This document shows, in pieces, positions 8,088 to 15,890 of a stretch of 64,000 nt of DNA. The DNA is from Gimesia alba. Lineage in GTDB: Bacteria; Planctomycetota; Planctomycetia; Planctomycetales; Planctomycetaceae. Numbering within the stretch: position 1 is the stretch's first letter; the number at the start of each line of letters is the position of its first letter. The DNA is taken from contig NZ_CP036269.1 of NCBI RefSeq assembly GCF_007744675.1, forward strand, positions 7,323,917-7,387,916, in the 5' to 3' direction. A program made the translations under genes and the position numbers. Under the pieces are notes generated by a model. That model was not told the DNA's origin. It did not search any database and worked only from the letters and a program-made list of their open reading frames with translations.

Positions 8088-10751
8088 ATGGATCTACATC
8101 AACAAATTGACATCGTCTGGATTCTTGTTTGCAGTATTTTTGTCCTGTTCATGCAGGCCGGATTTTGCTGCCTGGAATCCGGTTTATCCCGATCAAAAAA
8201 CAGCATCCATGTTGCGATTAAGAATATTGTCGATGTCAGCGTAGTCGGTATTCTGTTCTGGATTTTCGGATTCGGTCTGATGTTTGGAACGACGAGCGGC
8301 GGTTTAATTGGTACGTCTCACTTTCCGTATATTAATTCGGGAACCAACGTGTTTCTGTCGGCCTTCTTCCTGTTTCAACTGATGCTGTGCGTGACCGCAG
8401 CGACGATTGCCTCGGGTGCTTCTGCTGAAAGAATGCGTTTCACCGCATATGTGGTTCTTGCCATTGTTCTGGGTGGTTTAATCTACCCTGTATTCGGCCA
8501 TTGGGCGTGGACGAGTCACTTTGCCGGCAAAGCTCCCGGATGGCTGGAGTCACTGGGATTCAAGGACTTCAGCGGTTCTACGGTGGTTCACTCAATCGGA
8601 GCCTGGGCTGCTTTAGCGTCGATTATGATTCTGGGTCCGCGGCTGGGAAGATTCTCGAATAAAAACAGCGCTCGTAAATTTAAAGGCCACAATCTGACTT
8701 TAGCCACAACCGGTGTCTTCATTCTCTGGATTGGGTGGTTTGGTTTTAATGGTGGAAGCGAGTTTGGTTTTACTGCCCATGTACCTCAAATCTTGATCAA
8801 TACCTTTCTCGCTTCGGCTGCGGGAGCGATTACCTTACTGATCTGGCAATTTTATCAACGTAAACATATTGAGATTGAAAATATTCTGAATGGTCTATTG
8901 GCCGGACTTGTGGCCAGTAGTGCCAGCTGTGATGTGATCGCCCACACTTCAGCCGTATTAATTGGTATCGTAGCTGCACTCGTGATGGAAGGCGGGACCT
9001 GGTTGCTGGAACGCAGCCAACTGGATGATACGATTGGCGTAATCCCTGTGCATGGTTTTGCCGGTGTCTGGGGAACCCTCGCTGTCGCGATTTTCGTACC
9101 CGCCGAGTTTCTTGTTAATTCCCGGTTTCATCAGTTCCTGGTCCAATTGCTGGGTTGTGCAGTCTGTTTTATCTGGTGTTTCTCTTTCTGTTGGGTCACG
9201 CTTCGTGTCGTGAGCAATTTTATTCGGCTGCGGGTGACACCCGAAGAAGAGGAAATGGGGCTGAATATGGCAGAGCATGGTGCCACGACAGAAATGTACG
9301 AACTCCTGAATTCGATGGAACAGCATATTCAAGGTGATTCCAGTCCGATCAAAGATCTGGACGAACATAGTGATGTCGGATTAATCGCCAAACAATACAA
9401 TCGGGTCTCAGAAATTCGAGATCAGGCACTGAAGGAGCTCAAAGATCGAACAGATAATCTGGAAATCGTTCGCAGAGAGCTCGAAGAAAAAGCCGAACGA
9501 CTGAAGCAGGCTAATAAAGATGCCGAAGCCGCATCGCGTGCTAAAAGTGAATTCCTGGCAAATATGAGCCACGAATTACGCACACCGATGACAGCCGTTC
9601 TGGGATATACTGATCTGCTCGTTGAAGAAAGCTGGGGACGTCCGGGCAGTTTAAAATTGTTGGATGTGATCAAGCGAAATGGAAATTATCTGCTGGAGTT
9701 GATCAATGATATTCTGGATCTTTCCAAAATTGAATCCGGAAAACTGACCATTGAAACGATTCAATTTCCGTTGCTGGAGAAACTGAAAGAAATTCAGTCA
9801 TTAATGAGCGTTCGCGCTGAAAATCAGGAAATACGGTTCAAGCTGAAATTCAAAGGCAAAATCCCGAAAGAGATCAAAAGTGACCCGACGCGCCTCAAAC
9901 AAATTCTGATCAACCTGGTTGGGAATGCCATTAAATTCACACCTGATGGCGGAAAAGTGATCATGGAAACTTCCTTTGTAACATCGGAATCGGGAGCTCC
10001 GATGTTACAGTTCAAAGTTCAGGACACTGGCATCGGAATGACGGCTGCACAAATGAAAAATCTGTATCAGCCGTTCGTCCAGGCAGACTCTTCTACAACG
10101 CGTAAGTTTGGGGGAACCGGTCTGGGTCTGGCCATCAGTAAACGACTCTCCAATATGTTGGGGGGCGATCTCGTCTGCGAAAGCGTTCCCAAGGAAGGTA
10201 CCGTATTCACTTTAACAATCAGTATGGGAGATCTGGAGAGCCTTGAGTTTCACGAAGACCCCATGACTGCATTGAAAGCAATTCGAGTCAGTAACCAGGA
10301 CGGCATCTTTGCCGCTGGAGCTGCGGCTGAAAAGATCAAAGGGGTTTGCTCCGTGCTATTGGCCGAGGATGGTATTGATAATCAACGCCTGATCTCGACC
10401 TTGCTCAAAAAAGAGGGAGCCCAGGTTATGCTGGCAGAAAACGGAGATATTGCCGTCAGACGGGCACTGAATGCACAAGAGAACGGGAAACCGTTTGATG
10501 TCATCCTGATGGATATGTCGATGCCTGTTCTGGACGGTTATGGTGCCACCAAAATGTTACGGGAACAGGGATATCAATTGCCAATCGTTGCCTTAACGGC
10601 GCATGCCATGAGTGGTGATCGTGAAAAATGTATTGAGGCCGGTTGTAACGATTATACAACGAAGCCCGTCAATCGGGAGAAGCTTCGAGAAATTGTGCAC
10701 ACCTATCAATCGTTTAACTCAGAAGAGGAGCCAACAAAAGCGGTGAATTGA
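8088..10751 (+). CDS. Ammonium transporter-sensor histidine kinase-receiver hybrid
   Basis: An 887-residue fusion. Residues 1-380 are an Amt/Rh ammonium transporter. The pore twin histidines are H168 ('STVVH') and H322 ('VIPVHG'), and the recruitment-site aspartate appears in 'DFSGS' at 160. A charged, coiled-coil-like linker (about 385-485) leads to a HisKA domain with phospho-acceptor H495 in 'MSHELRTP'. A HATPase_c domain follows, with N box 'NLVGNAIKF', G1 'DTGIGM' and G2 'GGTGLGL'. A C-terminal receiver (about 753-870) has acidic 'AED', acceptor D808 in 'ILMDMSMP' and K858. It is a membrane sensor of ammonium, comparable to the Amt5-type sensor kinase known from the anammox planctomycete Kuenenia. 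No glnK or separate response regulator is adjacent. The output may pass through the built-in receiver to a phosphotransfer protein elsewhere (inference). ATG start at 8088; no clear Shine-Dalgarno. Confidence 0.93.
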   Translation: MDLHQQIDIVWILVCSIFVLFMQAGFCCLESGLSRSKNSIHVAIKNIVDVSVVGILFWIFGFGLMFGTTSGGLIGTSHFPYINSGTNVFLSAFFLFQLMLCVTAATIASGASAERMRFTAYVVLAIVLGGLIYPVFGHWAWTSHFAGKAPGWLESLGFKDFSGSTVVHSIGAWAALASIMILGPRLGRFSNKNSARKFKGHNLTLATTGVFILWIGWFGFNGGSEFGFTAHVPQILINTFLASAAGAITLLIWQFYQRKHIEIENILNGLLAGLVASSASCDVIAHTSAVLIGIVAALVMEGGTWLLERSQLDDTIGVIPVHGFAGVWGTLAVAIFVPAEFLVNSRFHQFLVQLLGCAVCFIWCFSFCWVTLRVVSNFIRLRVTPEEEEMGLNMAEHGATTEMYELLNSMEQHIQGDSSPIKDLDEHSDVGLIAKQYNRVSEIRDQALKELKDRTDNLEIVRRELEEKAERLKQANKDAEAASRAKSEFLANMSHELRTPMTAVLGYTDLLVEESWGRPGSLKLLDVIKRNGNYLLELINDILDLSKIESGKLTIETIQFPLLEKLKEIQSLMSVRAENQEIRFKLKFKGKIPKEIKSDPTRLKQILINLVGNAIKFTPDGGKVIMETSFVTSESGAPMLQFKVQDTGIGMTAAQMKNLYQPFVQADSSTTRKFGGTGLGLAISKRLSNMLGGDLVCESVPKEGTVFTLTISMGDLESLEFHEDPMTALKAIRVSNQDGIFAAGAAAEKIKGVCSVLLAEDGIDNQRLISTLLKKEGAQVMLAENGDIAVRRALNAQENGKPFDVILMDMSMPVLDGYGATKMLREQGYQLPIVALTAHAMSGDREKCIEAGCNDYTTKPVNREKLREIVHTYQSFNSEEEPTKAVN

Positions 10752-10763
10752 AGAGTGTTCCCC

Positions 10764-11222
10764 TCAGATAAGTTGATCGCGATTTTTTTCCAGGAATTCC
10801 TCGGCCCAGTAATAGCCGTCTAATAAGCCTGCTGTCTCATATCCCATCAAGTGATAGGCGATGAAAATGGCTTCAATCGTTGCCAGTCCGGCTGACGGAT
10901 CATCAAACTGCTTGGAGACGCGAGGATAAGCGGTTTCCCAGGTCGGTAAACTGCGGACCGGCAGTTCTTCAAACGCGGGCTCCATTTTTTCCGCCAGCCG
11001 CCAGGTGCCATCCAAAACCAGTAGTCCCGAGGCAGCGTCTGCCGGACTGATCTGTGGCCCCCCCATTCCCAGGCGAACGTAGTGGATTAATTTCTCGGGT
11101 TCTTTCCGGGGGTATTTCCAGAAAATAAAATCCTCATGCGTGCGCAAGGTCTGCACGGTACATTTACTTTTTCGTTCTTTGGGATGGACGACAATAATCG
11201 TGGGGGGATGCGAAGCAGACAC
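10764..11222 (-). CDS. Tsr3/DUF367-like protein (putative rRNA aminocarboxypropyl transferase)
   Basis: A 152-residue protein resembling the Tsr3 (DUF367, ribosome-biogenesis) family of archaea and eukaryotes, which transfers an aminocarboxypropyl group from SAM to small-subunit rRNA. Matching features are '[16 protein letters not shown]' (residues about 59-74), '[14 protein letters not shown]' where the family has the LP-L-AANP region, '[16 protein letters not shown]' for the SCVEA-AA-YI-G helix, and '[12 protein letters not shown]' for FKWG-FL-LN at the end. The N-terminal RLI-like part is weak: '[15 protein letters not shown]' is only loosely like HDPKKCTG. GTG start at 11222. It is the last gene of the minus-strand MoxR group and converges on the Amt hybrid with a 12-base gap. 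The family call is reasonable, the reaction in this bacterium is inferred. Confidence 0.65.
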   Translation of the reverse strand: MSASHPPTIIVVHPKERKSKCTVQTLRTHEDFIFWKYPRKEPEKLIHYVRLGMGGPQISPADAASGLLVLDGTWRLAEKMEPAFEELPVRSLPTWETAYPRVSKQFDDPSAGLATIEAIFIAYHLMGYETAGLLDGYYWAEEFLEKNRDQLI

Positions 11223-11284
11223 AATGCCGGACTTTTATTACGAGACGAATTCAAATCAATCAGTGGTTCGTTTTCTGGATTGAC

Positions 11285-11464
11285 TCAGGAATCTTCTTGA
11301 ACTTTTTTGATCAGATCTTCCTGGGCAGCAATCTCCTGTTCGAGATTTTTCACTTCCTGGGGATCGTCCATCTGTTCTTTGGCTCCCGTTAATCGCTGAC
11401 GCAGCTTTTGGATCTTTTGACGAGCCACATCAATTTGCTTTTTCTGTTTTTTGTTCAAACCCAT
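11285..11464 (-). CDS. Small charged coiled-coil protein, 59 aa
   Basis: A short frame with ATG at 11464 and TGA at 11285 encodes 59 residues that begin MGLNKKQKKQIDVARQKI. It is almost wholly helix-forming, rich in Lys, Gln, Glu and Asp, with a heptad-like pattern of Ile/Leu/Val, as in a short coiled coil. There is no membrane segment and no cysteine. It sits between the BatA-like gene (96 bases upstream) and the Tsr3-like gene (62 bases downstream), all on the minus strand, so co-transcription is likely. I know of no named family. Codon use and the clean helical pattern argue that it is real. Confidence 0.6.
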   Translation of the reverse strand: MGLNKKQKKQIDVARQKIQKLRQRLTGAKEQMDDPQEVKNLEQEIAAQEDLIKKVQEDS

Positions 11465-11560
11465 CGCAGTCTGGTTTTCCTCTAGTTTTAAGATAGGAAT
11501 TGTAATCGTGAGCCGCTTATTATACCAAAACCGGATTCCAGATTATAGACTCACTATAGA

Positions 11561-13810
11561 TCAACGCTGGAAAAACAAACTCAGACAGCACACCAGCATC
11601 ACAGCCAGAAAAGAAAGTGCACCAACAGAAAATCGCCAGAGTAACAACTGCTCTACCACAATCAAAGCCAGAACGGTCAGTAGCAGAATTTCGGATAAAC
11701 CGGCTTCGTAACTCTGCTCCTGGGGTTGTTCATCCGACACGCTCGGCGTACTGTTCTGCTTATGAAAATAGTGTGGCGGAATCACCTGAGGGCCGATGTG
11801 TCTCAGATCACTTTCCTGCGGAGAGACATTCACGGCAAACAGTGTATTCTCGGCAGCGGACGTTCCCCAGTCCAACTCGTAGATTCCTGAGTGGAAGGTC
11901 TGGTTAAAGGAAATGCTTCTGGATTCGGAGTCTTTGTCGAGGACACTTCGAAGAGGAAATTCCTGTTCGCCGGGAGTGATCATCCGGGGGGAGAGCGTTC
12001 GCTGATTTTCCTGTATCACAATTTCCAGCGGCTGACCAACGAGTGACTCACGCTTGCCCCATTTTCCGGTTGCTGCATAAAGTACGAATTCATTCATCAT
12101 CGGAGGAAAACTCGGCCAGATTGCCCACGTTCCCCAATGACGATCCAGTGAGGTGGTGATCAATATCACTTTGCCACGACCGAGTGTGCTCTCGATCACC
12201 GCCGGGTCATTCGTATCGAAATTCAATATCAATCGGGTATTGGGATCGGGTAGAATTTCCGCTTGAAAATATTCGTAAAGATGTGTTGTCTCCAGGCCGG
12301 CGTCCGGATTGCCTTTGAAAAGTTCAATCACCGGGTGCTGATATTTCAACGGATCAAATTCGAACAGCGTTGTCGGTTTATCGGCATCACCACGTCGGTT
12401 CAATAATTTTAACGGCAGCAAACCGCTGTCCGGCTGGAAGATTGTCTGATTATAATTTTCGGCATTGACCTGTTCTCCGAGACTGATGATCAGCCCACCC
12501 CCGCGTTTCACATAGCGTTTGAGCAGATCTCGCTCATTCTCGGTAAAGAGTGCGACATCACAAATCACCACGGCATCGTACAGACTCAATTCCGTATTCG
12601 TCAGTTCGCCTTCACTGATCACGTGCGGCTTGATAATCCCCTGCCAAGGCTGTTCTTTTAATGAAGGGGACAATGCGAGTTCAAGATAATCGGTAGCACG
12701 GCCCATTGCTTCGCCTGACTGCCGACCATTCACCAGGAGTACGTTGATTTCTTTTTTGACAGGCATCACCCTCCAGCGCCGATTATCCAGAGGCAGACGA
12801 TCCTCGGCGAGCCTGATTTCCATCCGATGATCTCCCACTTTGGTAAAGCGGTACGTGAATTCGGTCTGCGTATCCGAATTGGCGGGGAGGTCCACTCGTT
12901 TCTGATTCACCAGTTGATCATCGACAAACAACTGCAAATTGACCTGCTCCTGATTCAACCCACCATAATTATGCAACGTAACCCCAAAACGAACTGGCTG
13001 CCCCAACGTGGCAAACACAGAATTGCTGGAAAAGTCGATGACTGCCAGATTCGTTTCTTCCGACAAACCAACATCCTTGAGGACCAAAGTCGCTTTTTTC
13101 GATATCGCTTCCATCAAAGAACGAATCCGCGAACTTCCCTCATCTGACTGCAACGGAGTCCAGCTTTCTGCTTGAAAATCGCTGATGACAATGACTTCTT
13201 TTTGTGCCAGTTCCTGTGCCTGACCCAGAAAATCCAGTGCTGTCTGCAAGGCCTGCCCCACATTGCCGTATTCCTCGGTCGGCTGCATGCGTTCGATTTC
13301 ATCTAACACATACGTCTGCTGCCGTGAAGGTCGGGAGATCAAAGCCTGCGGCGAGGAATTGGAAATTTGAATCAGTTGGAAGGCATCTCCTGTGCTTGAA
13401 TCGGAAACCTGCTCACGGGCGAGTTCTTTTGCTGCTTCGAACAAGGACTGTTCGTCATCCTTCCAGCGCATGCTAAACGACGAATCGATGACCAGAATTC
13501 GATGCACGGGAGCCGTTGATTCAAAAAGGCCACCTTGCACTGACCAGTACGGTCGCGAAAATGCAATCGCCAGGAGTAGCAAAATCAGGCAACGAACCAG
13601 CAGAACCAGTAACTGTTCGAACCGGACGCGTCGCGAATATTTTTTGGTGGCGATCAACAAAAACTTCATCGCCGCCCATTCGGTTTCAATAAATTTTCGT
13701 TTATGCAGCAAATGGATCAGCACCGGTATCCCCGCCGCCAAGAGCCCCGTCAATAACCAGGGGCTGGCGAATCCGAATGCCAAAATGGGATACAATGCTA
13801 ATTCGGTCAT
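11561..13810 (-). CDS. BatA/VWA-domain membrane protein of the MoxR cluster
   Basis: About 749 residues from the ATG at 13810. An upstream in-frame start at 13915 would overlap the DUF58 gene by 83 bases, and the typical BatA N-terminus (ASPWLLTGLLAAGIPVLIHLL) begins just after 13810. Order: an N-terminal BatA region with two membrane segments and the basic 'HLLHKRKF' between them, then a von Willebrand A domain whose MIDAS begins 'VIDSSFSM'. A long extracytoplasmic part follows with a CARDB-like stretch, a glutamine-amidotransferase-like 'DAVVICDVALF' region, and a C-terminal membrane helix. Such proteins act with MoxR ATPases and DUF58 proteins, probably in assembling or activating envelope complexes. 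The gene follows DUF58 by 22 bases. Confidence 0.85.
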   Translation of the reverse strand: MTELALYPILAFGFASPWLLTGLLAAGIPVLIHLLHKRKFIETEWAAMKFLLIATKKYSRRVRFEQLLVLLVRCLILLLLAIAFSRPYWSVQGGLFESTAPVHRILVIDSSFSMRWKDDEQSLFEAAKELAREQVSDSSTGDAFQLIQISNSSPQALISRPSRQQTYVLDEIERMQPTEEYGNVGQALQTALDFLGQAQELAQKEVIVISDFQAESWTPLQSDEGSSRIRSLMEAISKKATLVLKDVGLSEETNLAVIDFSSNSVFATLGQPVRFGVTLHNYGGLNQEQVNLQLFVDDQLVNQKRVDLPANSDTQTEFTYRFTKVGDHRMEIRLAEDRLPLDNRRWRVMPVKKEINVLLVNGRQSGEAMGRATDYLELALSPSLKEQPWQGIIKPHVISEGELTNTELSLYDAVVICDVALFTENERDLLKRYVKRGGGLIISLGEQVNAENYNQTIFQPDSGLLPLKLLNRRGDADKPTTLFEFDPLKYQHPVIELFKGNPDAGLETTHLYEYFQAEILPDPNTRLILNFDTNDPAVIESTLGRGKVILITTSLDRHWGTWAIWPSFPPMMNEFVLYAATGKWGKRESLVGQPLEIVIQENQRTLSPRMITPGEQEFPLRSVLDKDSESRSISFNQTFHSGIYELDWGTSAAENTLFAVNVSPQESDLRHIGPQVIPPHYFHKQNSTPSVSDEQPQEQSYEAGLSEILLLTVLALIVVEQLLLWRFSVGALSFLAVMLVCCLSLFFQR

Positions 13811-13832
13811 GAAAGAAAAGATCGGTAAATGT

Positions 13833-14738
13833 TTAAGAACCCACTCTTGACTGGCGATGGGACAGGAAGGCAGATAACGCAACATCCAGCGATTGGTCGG
13901 TACGGACCAACCCATAATCCATTTTTAAATCACGACAGCCACGCCGCACGGCTTTGAGGAACTTCTCAAATTCTGCCTGATATGCTTTCTTCAGTGAACG
14001 TGGCTCCGCCATCTGCTCGGGCAGATTTTCCAGCCCCTTAAACAGGACCGGCTCCTGAAACGGAAAGTCCTGCTCCGCCGGATCAATCACCTGTAACAGG
14101 CTGACATCATGTTTACGATGTCGAAAATGTTTCAACCCTAACATCACGGAATCAAGATCATCAAACAGATCGCTGATGATAATGATTAAACTGCGACGGG
14201 AAATTCGCTCAGACAGCTCGTGGAACACTTTTCCCAGGCCCGACTCACCGGACGGCTTAGTTTGTTCCATCGTATAATACATCTGCTTCAAATGCGTCGG
14301 TTGGCTGGAAGGTCTGAGAAAATCAAGCACGTGATCATTCACCGTACAAAGCCCGGCAGCGTCCTGCTGTTTGATCACCACATACGCCAGAGCCGCCGCG
14401 ACCAGTCTGCCATACTCCCATTTGGAGAGTGCGGCGTTGGCCGATTGATAACGCATCGATTCACTGCAATCGAGCAGGATGTAGCAAGTAAAGTTTGTCT
14501 CAGCTTCATACTGTTTGAGATAATACCGGTCCGATTTCGCATACACTTTCCAGTCGACATAGCGCAGATCGTCGCCGACCGAATATTCGCGGTGCTGTGC
14601 AAACTCAGCGGAAAACCCGTGAAAGGGGCTCTTGTGGGAACCAGAGACATAGCCTTCCACAATCTGCCGCGCTGCAAGATCCAGATTCTGGACCTTAGCG
14701 AGCGTCTGTGGATCTAAATACTTGTGGTAATCTTCCAT
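13833..14738 (-). CDS. DUF58 domain protein (VWA-like), MoxR partner
   Basis: A 301-residue cytoplasmic DUF58 protein. The family opening 'YLDPQTLAKVQNLDLAARQIVEGYVSG' and 'SPFHGFSAEFAQHREY' is followed by 'RYVDWKVYAKSDRYYLKQY'. A VWA-type metal site 'LLDCSESM' (DxSxS) comes near residue 91, and 'IIIISDLFDD' provides the later acidic residues. ATG at 14738; a TTG just before it is less likely. The start lies 44 bases inside the end of moxR, which suggests translational coupling. DUF58 proteins are the usual partners of MoxR AAA ATPases in MoxR/BatA clusters, and this gene holds the expected middle position. Confidence 0.92.
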   Translation of the reverse strand: MEDYHKYLDPQTLAKVQNLDLAARQIVEGYVSGSHKSPFHGFSAEFAQHREYSVGDDLRYVDWKVYAKSDRYYLKQYEAETNFTCYILLDCSESMRYQSANAALSKWEYGRLVAAALAYVVIKQQDAAGLCTVNDHVLDFLRPSSQPTHLKQMYYTMEQTKPSGESGLGKVFHELSERISRRSLIIIISDLFDDLDSVMLGLKHFRHRKHDVSLLQVIDPAEQDFPFQEPVLFKGLENLPEQMAEPRSLKKAYQAEFEKFLKAVRRGCRDLKMDYGLVRTDQSLDVALSAFLSHRQSRVGS

Positions 14739-15783
14739 CAAGTTTTTCCTGAGAGGAATCGACAGAGATGAGTTGGATCAGGCGGTCTACAATTTTATCG
14801 GGAGTCATGCCCTCTGCTTCCGCGTTGAAATTCGTAATGATTCGGTGCCTCAAAACAGGATGTGCCACCGCACGCACATCATCCGTACTCACATACAACT
14901 TCCCGTGAAGAATCGCCCGGGCTTTGGCGCCCAAAATCAGATTCTGACTGGCACGCGGCCCTGCGCCCCAACTGACAAACTCTCGAATGAAGTCGGGCAC
15001 CTCGTCTGCGTTTGTCTCTTCACCCGGTTTGATGCGTGTCATGCGAGCAAACTGCATTGCATAGCGGATAATATGATCGGCGACAGGCACTCTTCGAACG
15101 AGCGACTGAAACGACAGCAACTCATCCAGGTCCAGCACTTTCTGGACGGAGTAAGAATCGTCGGATGTGGTCTGCCGCACAATGGCGAACTCTTCCTCTT
15201 CGCTGGGATAGTCGACTTTCACTTCAAACATGAAGCGGTCCAACTGTGCCTCTGGCAGCGGATAGGTTCCCTCCTGCTCAATCGGGTTCTGGGTCGCCAA
15301 CACAAAGAAAGGATCGGGCAACTTATGTTTGCGTCCCCCCGCTGTCACCTGATGCTCCTGCATGGCTTCCAGGAGAGCCGCTTGTGTTTTGGGGGGCGTA
15401 CGGTTGATTTCATCCGCCAGGACCACATTTGAAAAGATCGGGCCGGGCAGAAATTTGAAATCGCGATTGCCGGTGCTTTTATCTTCCTGAATGACATCGG
15501 TTCCGGTGATGTCAGCCGGCATCAAGTCGGGGGTAAACTGCACCCGGTTAAACGACAGGTTTAATGTATCGGCGAGCGTATGCACGATTAACGTTTTTGC
15601 CAGGCCGGGCACTCCCACCAGCAGACAATGTCCCCCCGCCAGCAATGAGATCATCAATTCTTCGACAACCTGATGCTGCCCGATCACAACCCGATTCACT
15701 TCCTGCATCAGTCGTTCATAGGCCTGATGTAATTTCTCAACGGCTTCCAGATCGGAAGGTTCCATCGTAGGATCGCTGCTCAC
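14695..15783 (-). CDS. MoxR-family AAA+ ATPase, first copy
   Basis: A 362-residue MoxR ATPase. Walker A is 'GVPGLAKT', Walker B 'VVLADEINRTPPKTQAALLEAM', sensor 1 'FVLATQNPIEQEGTYPLPEAQLDRF', and the C-terminal lid has 'GAGPRASQNLI' with the sensor-2 arginine. MoxR ATPases act as chaperones that insert metals or cofactors or remodel VWA-domain partners. The partner genes DUF58 and BatA follow directly (44-base overlap, then a 22-base gap). The start is GTG at 15783; an ATG six codons later is possible. The upstream esterase gene has its own terminator, so this gene probably has a promoter in 15784-15890. Confidence 0.95.
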   Translation of the reverse strand: MSSDPTMEPSDLEAVEKLHQAYERLMQEVNRVVIGQHQVVEELMISLLAGGHCLLVGVPGLAKTLIVHTLADTLNLSFNRVQFTPDLMPADITGTDVIQEDKSTGNRDFKFLPGPIFSNVVLADEINRTPPKTQAALLEAMQEHQVTAGGRKHKLPDPFFVLATQNPIEQEGTYPLPEAQLDRFMFEVKVDYPSEEEEFAIVRQTTSDDSYSVQKVLDLDELLSFQSLVRRVPVADHIIRYAMQFARMTRIKPGEETNADEVPDFIREFVSWGAGPRASQNLILGAKARAILHGKLYVSTDDVRAVAHPVLRHRIITNFNAEAEGMTPDKIVDRLIQLISVDSSQEKLDGRLPQVFRSTDAR

Positions 15784-15811
15784 GATATTGCCAGTTTCTT
15801 GTTCGAAGAAA

Positions 15812-15858
15812 TGAAAAACGCCCGCTCACACTGAATAGTACTATTGTGACGAGCGGGC
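15812..15858 (-). terminator. Rho-independent terminator after the Tat esterase gene
   Basis: On the minus strand GCCCGCTC pairs with GAGCGGGC. CACA/TGTG continues the inner stem after a 2-base bulge, around a loop that holds the self-complementary ATAGTACTAT. A CGTTTTTC tail follows. It lies 33 bases after the stop codon at 15891. Confidence 0.8.
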
Positions 15859-15890
15859 CCCCGTTGACGCAAGGCTGTTTGAGTCTGTTC

